Shown here: in pieces, positions 52,871 through 64,000 of the stretch
How the letters are laid out: each line of letters starts with the position of its first letter
How positions within the stretch are numbered: position 1 is the stretch's first letter
Origin: Mercurialis annua
Taxonomy: Eukaryota > Streptophyta > Magnoliopsida > Malpighiales > Euphorbiaceae
Reading direction: 5' to 3'
Assembly: GCF_937616625.2 (NCBI RefSeq)
Contig: NC_065577.1
Location: 39,895,001-39,959,000 of the forward strand
Length of the DNA: 64,000 nucleotides
Notes under the pieces: generated by a model
Told to the model about the DNA's origin: nothing
Databases searched by the model: none
The model's input: the letters and a program-made list of their open reading frames with translations, nothing else
Position numbers and translations under genes: made by a program

Positions 52871-52886
52871 GATAAAAAAAACAGCT

Positions 52887-52902
52887 AAAACGGTGTCGTT
52901 TA
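52887..52902. promoter_or_regulatory. Motif cluster upstream of SDIR1
   Basis: aaaacggtgtcgttta lies just upstream of the SDIR1 leader. Similar cgacgtcg wording occurs inside the leader (52747-52755). Its role is unknown; noted as a candidate regulatory element. Confidence 0.3.
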
Positions 52903-53200
52903 ACGTTGTGACTTAATAAATCTTAACACACTTTGGTCAAACTTCAAAGTGTCTGAATTTTATTTGGTAATTACTGAACTAATTAAAGAACTATTGATTG
53001 ACTCTATTTTTAGTTATGTCAAAATTTTAAAAGATTTTACGACTAACTTTTTAGCTACTAAATCCCAATAGCAATGATGTCACCTATTAAAGTTTGGCAA
53101 AAACCTTTGAATCATCGACTTATTTTCATTAATGATCCAAATTTTTAAAATTATAAATTTGAGTGTATTTTTCTATTGTCAATTTTAATAATGTTTATTA

Positions 53201-53508
53201 CTCCCTCCATCCCATAAAGATAGAAAAAGTACCACCTTTTTTTGTTCCATAAAAATAGAAAAAGTAGAGTTAGTTAAGTCAAAAATTATCAAAATACCCC
53301 TACATGCTTATCATAAAACATTAAATGCATATTTTGAAAAGATAAACAAATGAGTTGTAAGTGCTATAATTAGTAGAGTGGTTTTGAGAAATGTACATAA
53401 CTAATAAAGTATAAAGGGTAATTTAGACAAATTATCACAAATTACCTATAAATAACTACTTTCTTAATTCTTGTAAAATGGGTACTTTTTCTATCTTTAA
53501 AATGGATA
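53201..53508. mobile_element. Stowaway-like (Tc1/mariner) MITE
   Basis: Starts CTCCCTCCATCCCATAAAGA after a TA dinucleotide, the classic Stowaway terminus. The arm taaagatagaaaaagtacc is repeated inverted at about 53482-53500. The far right end has drifted. About 300 bp, non-coding. Confidence 0.65.
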
Positions 53509-53704
53509 ATTTAAACAAATTACCTACAAATTACCTATAAATGACAAATTAAATACTTATCATAAAACATTAAATGCTCTATTTCACTAAATCACCTAAT
53601 TCATGGTGTACATGAAACTGGAAAAATATATAAATAAATAAAAAGAATTTAAAATGTGAAATAGAGCTGCAAAAAGATATTTTAATTTTATAGATTAAGC
53701 TGTT

Positions 53705-53840
53705 TTATATATAAACTAGTACGGAACCCTCGCGTTGCTTCGGGCAGTCCCTATTCAAAATTGAAGCACAACAACTGAATTAACTGATATAAAATTTATA
53801 AATATTTAATAATACCCTTAATAATAAGTAACTAATCAAA

Positions 53841-53885
<45 letters not shown>

Positions 53886-53940
53886 ATACTCTATAGTCTT
53901 AATAATATGCACGGGGACAAAATTAATATACCATTACAAA
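53705..53940. repeat. Possible transposon end plus (AT)n tract
   Basis: The phrase ggaaccctcgcgttgcttcg (53722-53741) resembles the GC-rich end seen on many short plant elements. An AT dinucleotide tract lies at 53842-53882, followed by tgcacggggacaaaa near 53908. Class and limits are uncertain. Confidence 0.35.
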
Positions 53941-56900
53941 TAAAGTTTAGCGGCATATGTAAAAATATACAAACAGAAATATTAATTCACTCTTGTAGTA
54001 AAAATAACTATAAATAATATGAAATATTATATTTTCAAAAAAAAATCAAAATATACAATACTTATGATTAATTTATTAAAACATTTCTACATTGTCCTTT
54101 TTTATTTTTAAAAATAAATTATTATAAAGCCATTATATCTAATCCTCAAATAATAAAATTTTGAGAATATTCAGATAATTTTATCCTTAATTAATACTAA
54201 TTATAATATTTTATTTTTATATAAAATAAAAAAGTTGCCCATTTTTTCTATCTGGACGAAAGAAGTAACGATTAATATTGCAATAATTGAATATATAAAA
54301 GCACACTGATATTATTATGTTATAAAAGATCATATGCAATTTAATTGCATTTCGGATATAATACTGTGCCATATTCAATTAATAACATACTTTAATAAAT
54401 TAATATGATATTTAATTTAAGAGTAATTTTTAAATTCATTCAAATTTGCTATTAAAGATTTCAATGGAGCACATCAGTCTAAATGTTGGAGCTGAAAAGG
54501 GAACATGCTTAAATATGTTCATATGCCATGCCATGCGGGAAGGAACGGTGAAGTTGCAGCACATTTCAAAAGAAAAGGAGGAGATTACAGCCGATCAAGG
54601 ATTGACCGGTGAATCGAGCCGTTGATTGTACTAAATTCATGCAACCATTAGATCAAAACATACAGATATCTAACACCATTCGATCGTTCAAAATAAATAA
54701 ATTATAAATTTGAAGTCTGAAATCTAGTACTGGAAAATCAGACACAACTCATTTCAGCATAAAAACAGTAAAAAGAGAAAACTCTCTTATTTTGCATCAT
54801 CTCGTTCTTTCATTTCTAAATATGAGAGGACAACGTTGCAATTAATTTTTCCAGTGCTACAGTAAGGAACTCATACAGATTCTTCTCCCTCGCGCGCGGC
54901 TCACAAACTGAACAATAAAATTCATATTAGTACATAAAAAACAATGCAAGTCTTAATAAAAATAAATGCAGAAAGAACATTCCAGGGTCCGTCAACGCGA
55001 TAGCTTATGAAATGTCACAAGGAAAACAAAGTTTCAAAATAAATACCAAACTCAATAATAATAATATGATGATGCCCACTAAAATTTATTTAAGTGGGGT
55101 GTGTGAAATTTTACGTAATCGAACGATGTGCGGTTCTACTTTTTCTTTTAATTACATATAATTTAATTATTTTTAATTATTCCTTAAATCAGGTATCAGA
55201 CCATTAATCTAAAATTAAAAAATAATTGACTACTCTAATTAAGTGAAAGAGTGTAGATTAATGATGATGATTTTTTTTATTTGAATACAATAGTAAAATT
55301 GAAAGGTGAAGAAAAATTAGGTAGCATTTTATTAATTATTCTATTTATAATTTTAATTTAGTTCATAATATTAATGGTTTATGTTTCACTAATTTAATTT
55401 TTTTTTATTTTGATGTTTGTAATATATGTATAGATTCCATTATAAATAAATTTTATATTATAAAAAACAAATGACTAAATATAATTAATACTAATAATTT
55501 TGAACAATATTATCCAAAAGGTTTACGTAGTTAATTTTGTTATATTTAAGAAATTAATAATCAAAAGAATATCTTTAATGGTTAAAATTGCTTTCAACAA
55601 TAGTAGAAGGATTAATATGTACTTTTATCTACAATTTTAGTTGTAGGGTTGAAACCCATTTTCAGGGTTAGTTTTCATTCGGTGCCAACTGAAACGATGA
55701 ACGATCCGCTGCACATACGGTATGTTGGGACAGATCTGCAAATCGTTTTAAAGGAAGCCGAGGAAAACGAAGTTTGATTCAAAGACGATGTTCACAATCC
55801 AGTGATTAATTTATCCAGTTAGATCTGTAACTATAAGTACAGCTCCAAGGTCGTTCAAGGGCGTATACGCAGCCACAGAGCGTCCATTTCCAAAACATGG
55901 ATATAAATTCAGTTTAAAAGCACCAGATCATGTTAGATTTCTTTTTGGCGACAATTAAGTAAATTTCATTTCTTATTCCCTCAATTGTTAATAAGAACTT
56001 TGTTAAATATAAAGAACTGGTCAAAATTGGGTTAATCTTCTTACCGGCTTGTACCAAAAAACTGAAAAAATAAATGATTTGTACAAAAAAAAATTAAGAA
56101 TTTGATTCTAAAAGAAACTTTTATTCACTCTGCAAAGTATTTTGAGAAGAAAATAAAATATTAAAATGAAAGTATACTTAACTTGAGTTGAGAGCTGGCT
56201 TGATCAAAATGTCTAATGAAGGCAAAACAATAAATAATCTAATTAATTAAACTATTAACTTTCGCAAAAGCACTGTGAATTTGAATTATTCAATGACAAC
56301 TCCTTTTATAATGTTATTATGTAGGGGCAAAGTTGGGAAATAATTGAAGAAGATATAGATGAAAATCGTCCATGCTTAAGCTTTATAACACTTGTAAGCA
56401 ATTCCAATTTATATCAACCAAGTGTCAAAGAAGTACATGGCTGAGTCACTACTTCTCCAAGAAGGGAGGCACACATCCACAAAGTCTCTCATTTTCAAAA
56501 TCCAGCCGTCCACCTCATTTTAATGAGAAAGTGTTATATAATGAAAAAGAGTTAAATTGTTATTCAAAGTGAAACGAAGGGGTAAAATAGGAAAGAGCCG
56601 AAAGCACTGTTCATTGTACAGTGTTTTTCGGTTCTACTTTATAAGATAGTATATAGATTTGATAAACAAGAACAGAGCATCTGCTGTTACCATGAAACCA
56701 GACCAAAGTGGGCTGGCACTCACAAACTTAACCTACCAACTCAATATATTTATATATTATTAGTACCCAAATTTGACTATATTTTGATTCTCTGGCTTCA
56801 ATTTCACCAAATCCGACAGAGATTCACTGAAATTACAATTTATTTTAATATATATATTTATATCCAATAAAATAGTATCTCACAAAGGCAATGTACAAAA

Positions 56901-57305
56901 ATTGAAATCAAATTATGATAATTTTTTTTTTTATAAATAAAATCAAAGTGAAGGATATTCAGAAAAATTATTATAAATAAATTGAGCCGTTCATTTTAAA
57001 TTTAACATAATATGAATTTTGTATCGCTTGATTCGGTGCACATCCTATCCAATTATCAATTTTATTTTAAAAAATATATATTTATATTTTCAATAAATCT
57101 CATTAATAAAAAGTTTAAATAGTTACATTGATAAAATATTCAAGTAGTCCAATTCTAATGACTTGCCGAAAAACATATATTCTTCGCTAAACTGTGAGAT
57201 TCGTATTCGTATATCTATTTATACAATAAAAAGTAACATTTAAAAATTGTTTCAATAAAAATGAGCAATCCTCGAATAAAACATCACCGAGTATCGAGCT
57301 CGGAT
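53941..57305. other. Gene-free stretch between SDIR1 and the aspartic protease
   Basis: Mostly AT-rich. Three patches of balanced composition stand out (about 54470-54670, 54750-55010 and 55650-55930) but give no recognisable protein on either strand; they could be untranslated exons or a decayed gene. A 36 bp hairpin at 56598-56633 (gccgaaagcactgt...acagtgtttttcgg) resembles a transposon terminus. The frame 56372-56572 has no domain. Confidence 0.4.
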
Positions 57306-57645
57306 TTAAACCAAGCATACATAATGAGGTTTCACATATACTCCTTTAACAATAGACATGAATGTCATATGAATATCGCATGACATTTTATCTAATCTAA
57401 ATGATAAATAATTAATTAATGAGAGCAAATTTTTAATTTTATCAGATAAATATTCATGTGATTGCAACATAAGCTCAATTTGACAAAAATAAAAGTGTAC
57501 TAAGAGAAGATATTTTATTGGTTTAAAACAAAAATTAAGGTATGAGTGTTGCCTAAAAATTTGACCACAAATCTTCATGTACAAATGTACAATTGGTCCC
57601 TACTATTTCTTTATTTCTTTCCTTTCACATCACACACAACTTTTT

Positions 57646-58983
57646 TTACAATCCAAGCTTTTGACTAGCAATATCACACCTAACATCAGCAAGGCCAATC
57701 CTAGAATTTTTAAGATCATACTCCATCCAAACATTTTGTTGATGATGATGACCAATCACAAACGCTTCTATACCCAATAAATCAGAGTTTCCAAATGTAA
57801 AGCACCACACCGAATCTTTCCCCCTCATTTCACCCGGTACCCGGTATAATAACCGTTCACCCGATACACTCATTTCCGCTCCTTGAAACATCAAACTCAC
57901 TACCGGTAAATTTGCTAAATTCGGGTCGGGTGAATCCATTAAATAACATAAATCCATTGCTCCTTGAAATACAAAATTAACATCATTCAAAACTCTATAA
58001 ATTCCTCTAGTTTGTAATAAAAATTCTTTTTTTAAAGCGGTGTAAACCGGACCTAGTAGGAATGTGAACTGGGTACCCGAGTCCACCATCGTTTGACCCG
58101 CCCCGGTATGATCCGGTACAAAAACCGATTTGGGTAGAGATAAAATTTTGTTCTTGACTTTAATCCCTTCTAATTGGACTGTGTAAGCTACTCTATCGAA
58201 ATACGGTAATGGTAACGATATTTGGATTAACGGAGTGTAACTTAATGGTTTAAGCCACGGCAAAGAAGCGTCGCCGAGAAGTAAAACACCAGCGGAATCT
58301 AATCCCGATATGCAATACGAAAATTTCGGGTAACCCATTTGATTAACAAATGATAGTGACCCACGGTTCATACCCATTAACCCGGTTGTTTTCCCATCTT
58401 CCTCCGAATTCGAACTAAACCCGGAGTCCATGCACCCGAACAGGGTAGCGGGTTTAGTCAAAGACCCGATTCGAAACGTTTCGAAAGCAAGATTTCCTTC
58501 AACTGAGGTCGCGTCAGCATAAGAGACAATGACATGGCAAAGCTTACCGGAGTCACACGAAACGGGCGTAGTGAAATCACGGGTTCGGGTCCGGCAAGTC
58601 GGAGATAAACACGGTACTTTAGAGTAAGTTCTTGAAGAAAACGGGTTAAAAACCGAGTTCAACAATGGAGTTTTCTTGCAATGAAGCCAAGAAAGTTCAC
58701 TTCCTGTGTCAAGAACCATTGTAATATTCTGCGGTGGTGACCCGACTGTAAGTGTGACCGTTAAAGAAACATTGTGGTGGAAGAACAGCTTGTTGGCGGC
58801 GGCAGAGGAGGTTCCGGCGGTGGTGGTGGTGGTAAGATACTTTCTTGAAGTGATATGAGAGTGTTCTTGGGTTTTTAGAGGTAGTATAATAAGTGAAGAT
58901 TGTTTTGAAGAATAAGAGTGTTTGGATTGCAAGAAAATTAGAAAGAGTATGGTTTTGAGAGCAAGAAAATTAAGAGTAGCCAT
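57646..58983 (-). CDS. Secreted pepsin-type aspartic protease, PCS1-like
   Basis: Intronless gene for a 445-residue A1-family aspartic protease of the plant atypical class. A hydrophobic N-terminus (about 1-24) looks like a signal peptide. The two catalytic motifs are intact: D92-T-G-S in MVLDTGSELSWLHC, and D301-S-G-T in TMVDSGTQFTFLLG, with the flap tyrosine Y155 in VSYAD. Cysteine-rich spacing (C102, C125, C130, C143, C149, C184, C224, C346, C394, C436) fits a disulfide-bonded secreted or endomembrane enzyme; no plant-specific insert is present. Potential N-glycosylation sites are NVS (71) and NIT (86). The wording around both Asp motifs is closest to PCS1 (a cell-survival protease of Arabidopsis) and its At2g39710-like relatives; substrate unknown. 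The start is the first ATG after a TATA box. It lies beyond SDIR1 in the same orientation, consistent with an old syntenic block. Confidence 0.95.
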   Translation of the reverse strand: MATLNFLALKTILFLIFLQSKHSYSSKQSSLIILPLKTQEHSHITSRKYLTTTTTAGTSSAAANKLFFHHNVSLTVTLTVGSPPQNITMVLDTGSELSWLHCKKTPLLNSVFNPFSSRTYSKVPCLSPTCRTRTRDFTTPVSCDSGKLCHVIVSYADATSVEGNLAFETFRIGSLTKPATLFGCMDSGFSSNSEEDGKTTGLMGMNRGSLSFVNQMGYPKFSYCISGLDSAGVLLLGDASLPWLKPLSYTPLIQISLPLPYFDRVAYTVQLEGIKVKNKILSLPKSVFVPDHTGAGQTMVDSGTQFTFLLGPVYTALKKEFLLQTRGIYRVLNDVNFVFQGAMDLCYLMDSPDPNLANLPVVSLMFQGAEMSVSGERLLYRVPGEMRGKDSVWCFTFGNSDLLGIEAFVIGHHHQQNVWMEYDLKNSRIGLADVRCDIASQKLGL

Positions 58984-59020
58984 GTTTGATTTGTTTAATG
59001 TTTGAAGTATTTAGGTTTGT

Positions 59021-59028
59021 TTATATAG
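59021..59028 (-). promoter_or_regulatory. TATA box of the aspartic protease gene
   Basis: On the minus strand ctatataa lies 38 bp upstream of the ATG, implying a very short leader of roughly 10 bp if transcription starts about 28-30 bp downstream. A more distal start is also possible. Confidence 0.45.
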
Positions 59029-59282
59029 TATGGTTGTAGCATGAAGATTTATTAGTTCTTGAGGGTTTTAAATTTGGTGGGTTTGTTTTTTAAAATTATA
59101 AAAAAAATTGTGTTGGAGCAAAAATGGTGAAAGAGACATTGTGATAATAATTAAAGAAGTAATGATTCCAAACATTTAACCCAATTTTATCAATTTAATC
59201 AAGAGTTTTGATTTTTTTTTTAAATTTTAACCAAATTTGACATATTTATTTTAATAATAGTCCAATCAATGAAGTTGAAATA

Positions 59283-59486
59283 CTACACTCTTTTCATTCG
59301 TGTAAAGATAAAAAAAATCATTTTTTTGTCTCATATAATAAAAAAATTACCACTTTTCATGTTAATTTAAAATAAAATTATCAAAATTCCTCATGATAGC
59401 ATAAAATATATAAAAATTTAATAATGATCCATTTTTGGAAAATTAAAAATGTGGTATTTTTTTTATTTTTATAGGACGGAGGGAGC
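59283..59486. mobile_element. Stowaway-like MITE upstream of the aspartic protease
   Basis: The right end, read reversed, is gctccctccgtcctataaaa, matching the Stowaway consensus. The left end (ctacactcttttcattcgtg) is its drifted inverted partner, both continuing into a-rich arms. A TA lies outside the left end. About 200 bp, non-coding. Confidence 0.65.
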
Positions 59487-60157
59487 ATATTTTTTACTTA
59501 TATCATGTATTTTTTTTTAAATCACATGTGTTATGATATATTAAAACTTCAGTAAAATTGAAACTTTAAATTAATTAGAGTTTTTTTTGGGTTCTCTTTA
59601 AAAATATTTAAAACAATATAAAAATCTAATTGAAAACCATATTTGTATTGTTTTTCAAGATAATACCTTCCTCACATTAAAAATTTGCAACTAGACTATA
59701 TTTGAAATAAGAAAAAATTATATCAAAATAAAATGTCTTAATTAAAATTGATAAAAGACAAAATACTTTGATTTCTTTGAATAATTGAGCCTAAAGTTGA
59801 CATGCATATATAGCTTAATAATAACATATTATAATTCGATCTAAAAATTAAAGGTTAGGTTTTTTCTTTATTTTAACAAAAATAATGGTGCACGTATGAT
59901 TAAAACAAAATTGAGTATGATAATGGATTGGATTGTTTAGCGGTAGGAGAAGAGAGTTGTTGAATATGATAGGATAAAAATGACAAATTCCTATTTTACT
60001 TAACAAGTTTAGTCACGGAACTCATAACATTAATTTAAGATTAAGATTGATAGACATTAATTATTAATCTCATTATTGAAAGTGAAGATACGTATGTATG
60101 TCTTAGTTAGTTGAGAGAATAAGACAATAGATTAGATGGTATACAATTAGGTACAAG

Positions 60158-60473
60158 TTTGCTACAAACAAAATCATAAATTTTAACATATTTTACAATT
60201 TTAATATGAATTTTTAATTTTGGTAATTTAATATATAAATTTTATAATTTTATAATTTCAAATACCAAACAATTTTCCATAAAGAAATACCGATAAGGAC
60301 ATCGGAATAAACACTGTTCTGGCGTCCACATCAATTTTTTTTGACGAGATATCGTTCGATGTTTAAAATTGTAAGACTTCAAAATTTGGTGTTTGACATT
60401 ATCAAAATTGAAAGTTCCTGTTAAAATTGCAAAATACGCTAAAGTTCGTAATTTTTTAAATAATTAAGCTTAA
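60158..60473. mobile_element. Foldback element, kin of the FKBP20-1 intron 5 copy
   Basis: Left arm aattttaatatgaattttta and right arm gaaagttcctgttaaaatt are inverted, with ttggtaatttaa / acattatcaaaatt as the next pair. The ends caaacaaaatcataaatttt and gttcgtaattttttaaataa match the family less cleanly. No clear target duplication. Confidence 0.5.
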
Positions 60474-62822
60474 AAAAGTTATTTTTCTATTTTTTTCTTC
60501 ATAAAATTCACAAAAATAGTATTATTTTATAGTTTAGAGATGATTTTTTTGACACTCTCACCGACAAACTTTATTTTGCACCTCTCGAACAATGGAGTTT
60601 ATTTGTACCTCTTAAATAATGGAGTTTTTTTTTTATGTATATTGAAAATTCTTGAATTAATCAATATCTTTTAATTTTCATGAGAATGATACTTACTTCG
60701 ATTAATTTAGAAGAATTTTTTTTTAACTTACATGTCAAAAGTACTTGATTTGAGCAAAATTTAGGACTTATTGAAGATGAAGTCCGTTGGATATGAAGCT
60801 ATACAGATAAAGTTTGCAACGATATAACCGAGTTAGATTGTAATTCAATTTTTTTTATTCAAAATGAACTATATTCATAGTTATGGTCTTATATGGCATT
60901 TTAGCAAGGTCTATGGTTTGGTTCATCTCCTTTGAATTATTTTTATACTGTAATGTTTATAGTTCCATATTTAATCCATTTATTTTAATTAAAATTGGTT
61001 AATTTTGTTGCATTATAGTTGAAAAATTATAATAAATCAATTAATTCGATTAATTCGGTTTAACCAACCGGTTGATCATTTCTAATTGAGGGTAATATAT
61101 AACCAAAAAAACTTTTTGAATATAGCTCGCTAATCTAAGATTGACAATTCACGTACAATATGTCAATAACAAAAACTATATCACTTACTCCACAAAGATT
61201 TGCTATGACATCAGTAACTTAATATAAAGTTAATTAATTATAATATAAGGTCAAATTTAGAGTCTTATTTTATTGAATTGTCAATGAAAATTTGTTCTAC
61301 TTTAGCTCACCTTTTTTGGGCAATGTTCAACTTTTCTCAATTTTACGTCCACAACATATGCATAGTGTTTAGTGTTTGATTGTGACGTATGCTAATGTTT
61401 GTGTAATTCTATGTCTATTTAATCTTTTAGATTAATGTGCTTCCAAGGAATTTTTATCTTTACACGTAAAATGACACCAAGAAGCAACAATTCTTGCTTC
61501 ATAATTGGGTACAATAGGGGATATTCTAAAAAAAAGTGAGTACAATAGGAAACTTATGGATTGTTTTTTTACATTTGTGTGCTATTTGGAAACTTAGTAA
61601 ATATTTATTTATTCCGTCTTGATATAAAATTTTAAAATAAAATATATATATTTAATTTTAAATTTATGGATATTAAATAATATGAATTATAAAAAATTAG
61701 TACAATTAACATCATGCTTCCTTTTGTTTTTAAGTAATTCTTTTATTTTAAATAACCTATTTTAATTAATGAAGATACATGAAATTTAAATAATGTTTAA
61801 TTTAAAATAAATTAAAATAAAATTAATATTTAATTTAAGATGGAGATAAGCTCTTACTTAATTACTTAGTTAGATAGAAAATTGTTTCACCAAACTATTG
61901 AAAACAGTGATGTTTTTTAAATCATCGTATAATAAGAAGCTTGAGCTTCTTTAAGTTCTAATTTGAAATTCATAATTAGTACAATTTTTAGTTTTCGGTT
62001 TTATCAAATTATCGGCTTTTAAATAAAAAAGACTCTAAAATTATAATATTAAATAATCAATTTTATTTTTAAAAAATTTATTAGAAGAGCCTCTAATTTA
62101 TACCAAGTATTAGGTATGTCTAATATGAGGGCAAAAAGAGGACAATCCTATCAAAACTAGGAAAAGAACAACCCAGCCACCACCAAAAACCTTTTTGCTT
62201 TGATATGTGACAATTATATTAATATAGAGACCTTGACGCTTGAGCAATTATGTTTGATTAATTAATTAATATTTTGGTAATTATTTAATGCATTAGATAG
62301 GCGATTGTATTTGTCAAAGAGAAATTAAAATTAGTGGGGATTGTGACACTTAATTACCATAATGAAAGTTTAGGCATAGAATCGAGACTATGGTAAGTAC
62401 TATACTATGAGTTTTGAATATCAATTAGTCAATTAAATTCACTCGCATTTTCTAAACTTTAGGTACATCTTTTTTAAGTACTATGAGTTTGAATTGATTT
62501 TAATTTTAAAACATCTTTAAATTTTTTACTTTTAAATTGGTCTTTACTCGAATTAGAGTTAGACATGTCTAATTTTATGAGGGATAAAATTTCAACAATA
62601 AATTATGAACGGCATATATAATACAACTGGAAGCCACAAACTCATTTATGCTAAAACAATACCTGGAAAATAATTTAAATCTACTTTTAATTGATAATCT
62701 GTCGACTGCCATGCATGTTAAGCCAAATTTTAAAGAATGACTTTGTATTTATATAATTATGATGAAATTAATTACTCACTTCGTTTTATTATAAAAAAAC
62801 ATTTATACAAAGATTAAAAAAT
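60474..62822. other. Gene-free intergenic stretch
   Basis: AT-rich, with another aaccaaccggttgatca phrase near 61060 of the dispersed repeat type. No genes or RNA features recognised. Confidence 0.4.
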
Positions 62823-63514
62823 AGAATAAATTTTTCTTACAACCTTGTAAGAAACTCCTACAACTATTGACATGATACTTGTTGATTGGTCTCTTTCAAC
62901 ACATTTAATATATTTATAAAATTATAATTTTAGTTCCTATTTTATTGGAAGTTATATTTTAATTATATAGAGTAATTTTATTTTTTTATTTTTCCAAATA
63001 ATACTCCAGAATTATAGTTCTTATTAACATTTTATCATTGAATGAAAAATTAAATTAATGAAAACTAACTCATATATTAATAATAATATAGTCTAAATTT
63101 TAATTTATTATTGTAAAAATTATCTAAAATTATTTAAGTGTAACTTATCATAATTTTAAAAATAAAAATGGATGAAATAAATGTTTATCTAAAATAATGT
63201 ATTATTTTAAAAAATTTATTAATAAAATTGTTTAGTAGCTGAACTTATAAAATATTATTTTTAGTTAACTAATATAATAATCTTTATTGATTTTATTTTT
63301 TAATTTCATTCCAACTATTATTTTATTATATGCAACACTACCGTCTAAAAAAAACTAAGCCATAAATTATGTGGACATGTTTTGTGTAAAATATAAGAAC
63401 TAAAAATGTAATTCTATAGATATATTAAATATATTGAAAGTGGTCAATCAACAAGTGTCATGTCAATGGTTGTAGGAGCTTCCTACAACTTTGTTGTAGG
63501 AAAATTTTATTCTA
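62823..63514. mobile_element. Foldback element of about 692 bp
   Basis: Left agaataaatttttcttacaa and, reversed, agaataaaattttcctacaa are the ends. The arms run through ctcctacaactattgacatg / catgtcaatggttgtaggag and gttgattggtc / ggtcaatcaac for about 120 bp. The interior is AT-rich and non-coding. The family differs from the other foldbacks here; no target duplication was resolved. Confidence 0.75.
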
Positions 63515-64000
63515 AAAAATATTTATTATTTTTATGTTTATCATATATTTTTATGCTTTATTCATATTAATAATAGTTGAATTTTCCATAAAATTTAATT
63601 TTCAGGTGATTAAAAGTGTTAAAAAAAGAGTTTAATGTACTAGCTAGTATTTTAAAAAGATAAATGAAATCTTCAAAATGGGAGATCTCAAAATGACAAA
63701 CGGGACTTCTAAACGGAGAAGAAGAAGTATTTTATTTTAAACAGTAAATTAAAAAATAAAATTCTATATTATTTTAATGAATTAAATATAAAATAAAATA
63801 AATAATATGTAAATTTTTATAAATAAAAATTAGAATAAATTTGACATTTCAAGCAATAATAAACTAAAATTATATTTGAAAAAATTAATTTTTCTGATAC
63901 TACAAAAATATAAAAACATTAAAAATTCATAAAATTAGATAGAGATATTTTTAACATATGATGATTTTTTAACTGCCGATTTTTTTTATAAAAATAAACT
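63515..64000. other. AT-rich window end, nothing recognised
   Basis: No feature supported up to the window edge. Confidence 0.4.

Noticed and set aside
57306..57780. Frames overlapping the 3' end of the aspartic protease on both strands
   Set aside because: AT-rich 3' region and antisense shadow of the protease C-terminus.

Overview
This window is nuclear DNA of a flowering plant, most likely a core eudicot. It is strongly AT-rich, its genes are split by introns with GT-AG borders, and it is packed with plant transposon families (Mutator-type inverted-repeat elements, Stowaway-like elements, a TRIM, a LARD-type LTR element, LINE remnants). The family or species cannot be fixed from the sequence. 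Nothing bacterial, viral or organellar was seen.

Five protein-coding genes can be supported. (1) A DVL/ROTUNDIFOLIA4-like small peptide gene at 13629-13895 (+). (2) The ubiquitin-like splicing protein UBL5 at 40545-40766 (-). (3) FKBP20-1, an FK506-binding-type prolyl isomerase, CDS 46102-48251 (+, five coding exons, 186 aa). (4) SDIR1, a membrane RING-H2 E3 ligase, CDS 49254-52588 (-, eight coding exons, 278 aa), convergent with FKBP20-1. (5) An intronless PCS1-like secreted aspartic protease at 57646-58983 (-). The longer genes were assembled by hand from exons too short to stand out as open reading frames. From memory, DVL, FKBP20-1, SDIR1 and an aspartic protease are neighbours in the two duplicated Arabidopsis blocks At3g555xx and At2g397xx, so the window looks like an old syntenic block stretched by transposons.

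Layout. 1-12 kb: gene-poor, with Mutator-type foldback elements (several with 8-10 bp target duplications), a 5'-truncated LINE, a 3 x 131 bp tandem repeat and a complete TRIM nested in a foldback element. 13-14.4 kb: DVL gene. 14.4-18.4 kb: nothing recognised. 18.47-29.55 kb: a retroposon split by a 10.4 kb LTR element with 2.9 kb LTRs and no coding capacity; its LTRs differ by only two substitutions plus an AT-repeat length change. 29.5-40 kb: LINE RNase H relic, further repeats, two minisatellites, a promoter-like island without a gene, and an exon-like island. 40.5-59 kb: the gene-rich part, with a 2 kb foldback element just upstream of FKBP20-1 and small elements in the introns of FKBP20-1 and SDIR1. 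59-64 kb: intergenic, with three more small inverted-repeat elements.

The genes do not form one pathway: the set covers organ-shape peptide signalling (DVL), pre-mRNA splicing (UBL5), nuclear prolyl isomerisation (FKBP20-1), ABA-related ubiquitination (SDIR1) and secreted proteolysis. What ties them together is conserved order. No wholly new system was found; the strongest unusual structures are the very young coding-free LTR element, the large foldback element beside a gene promoter, and the family of 9-bp-duplication foldback elements.
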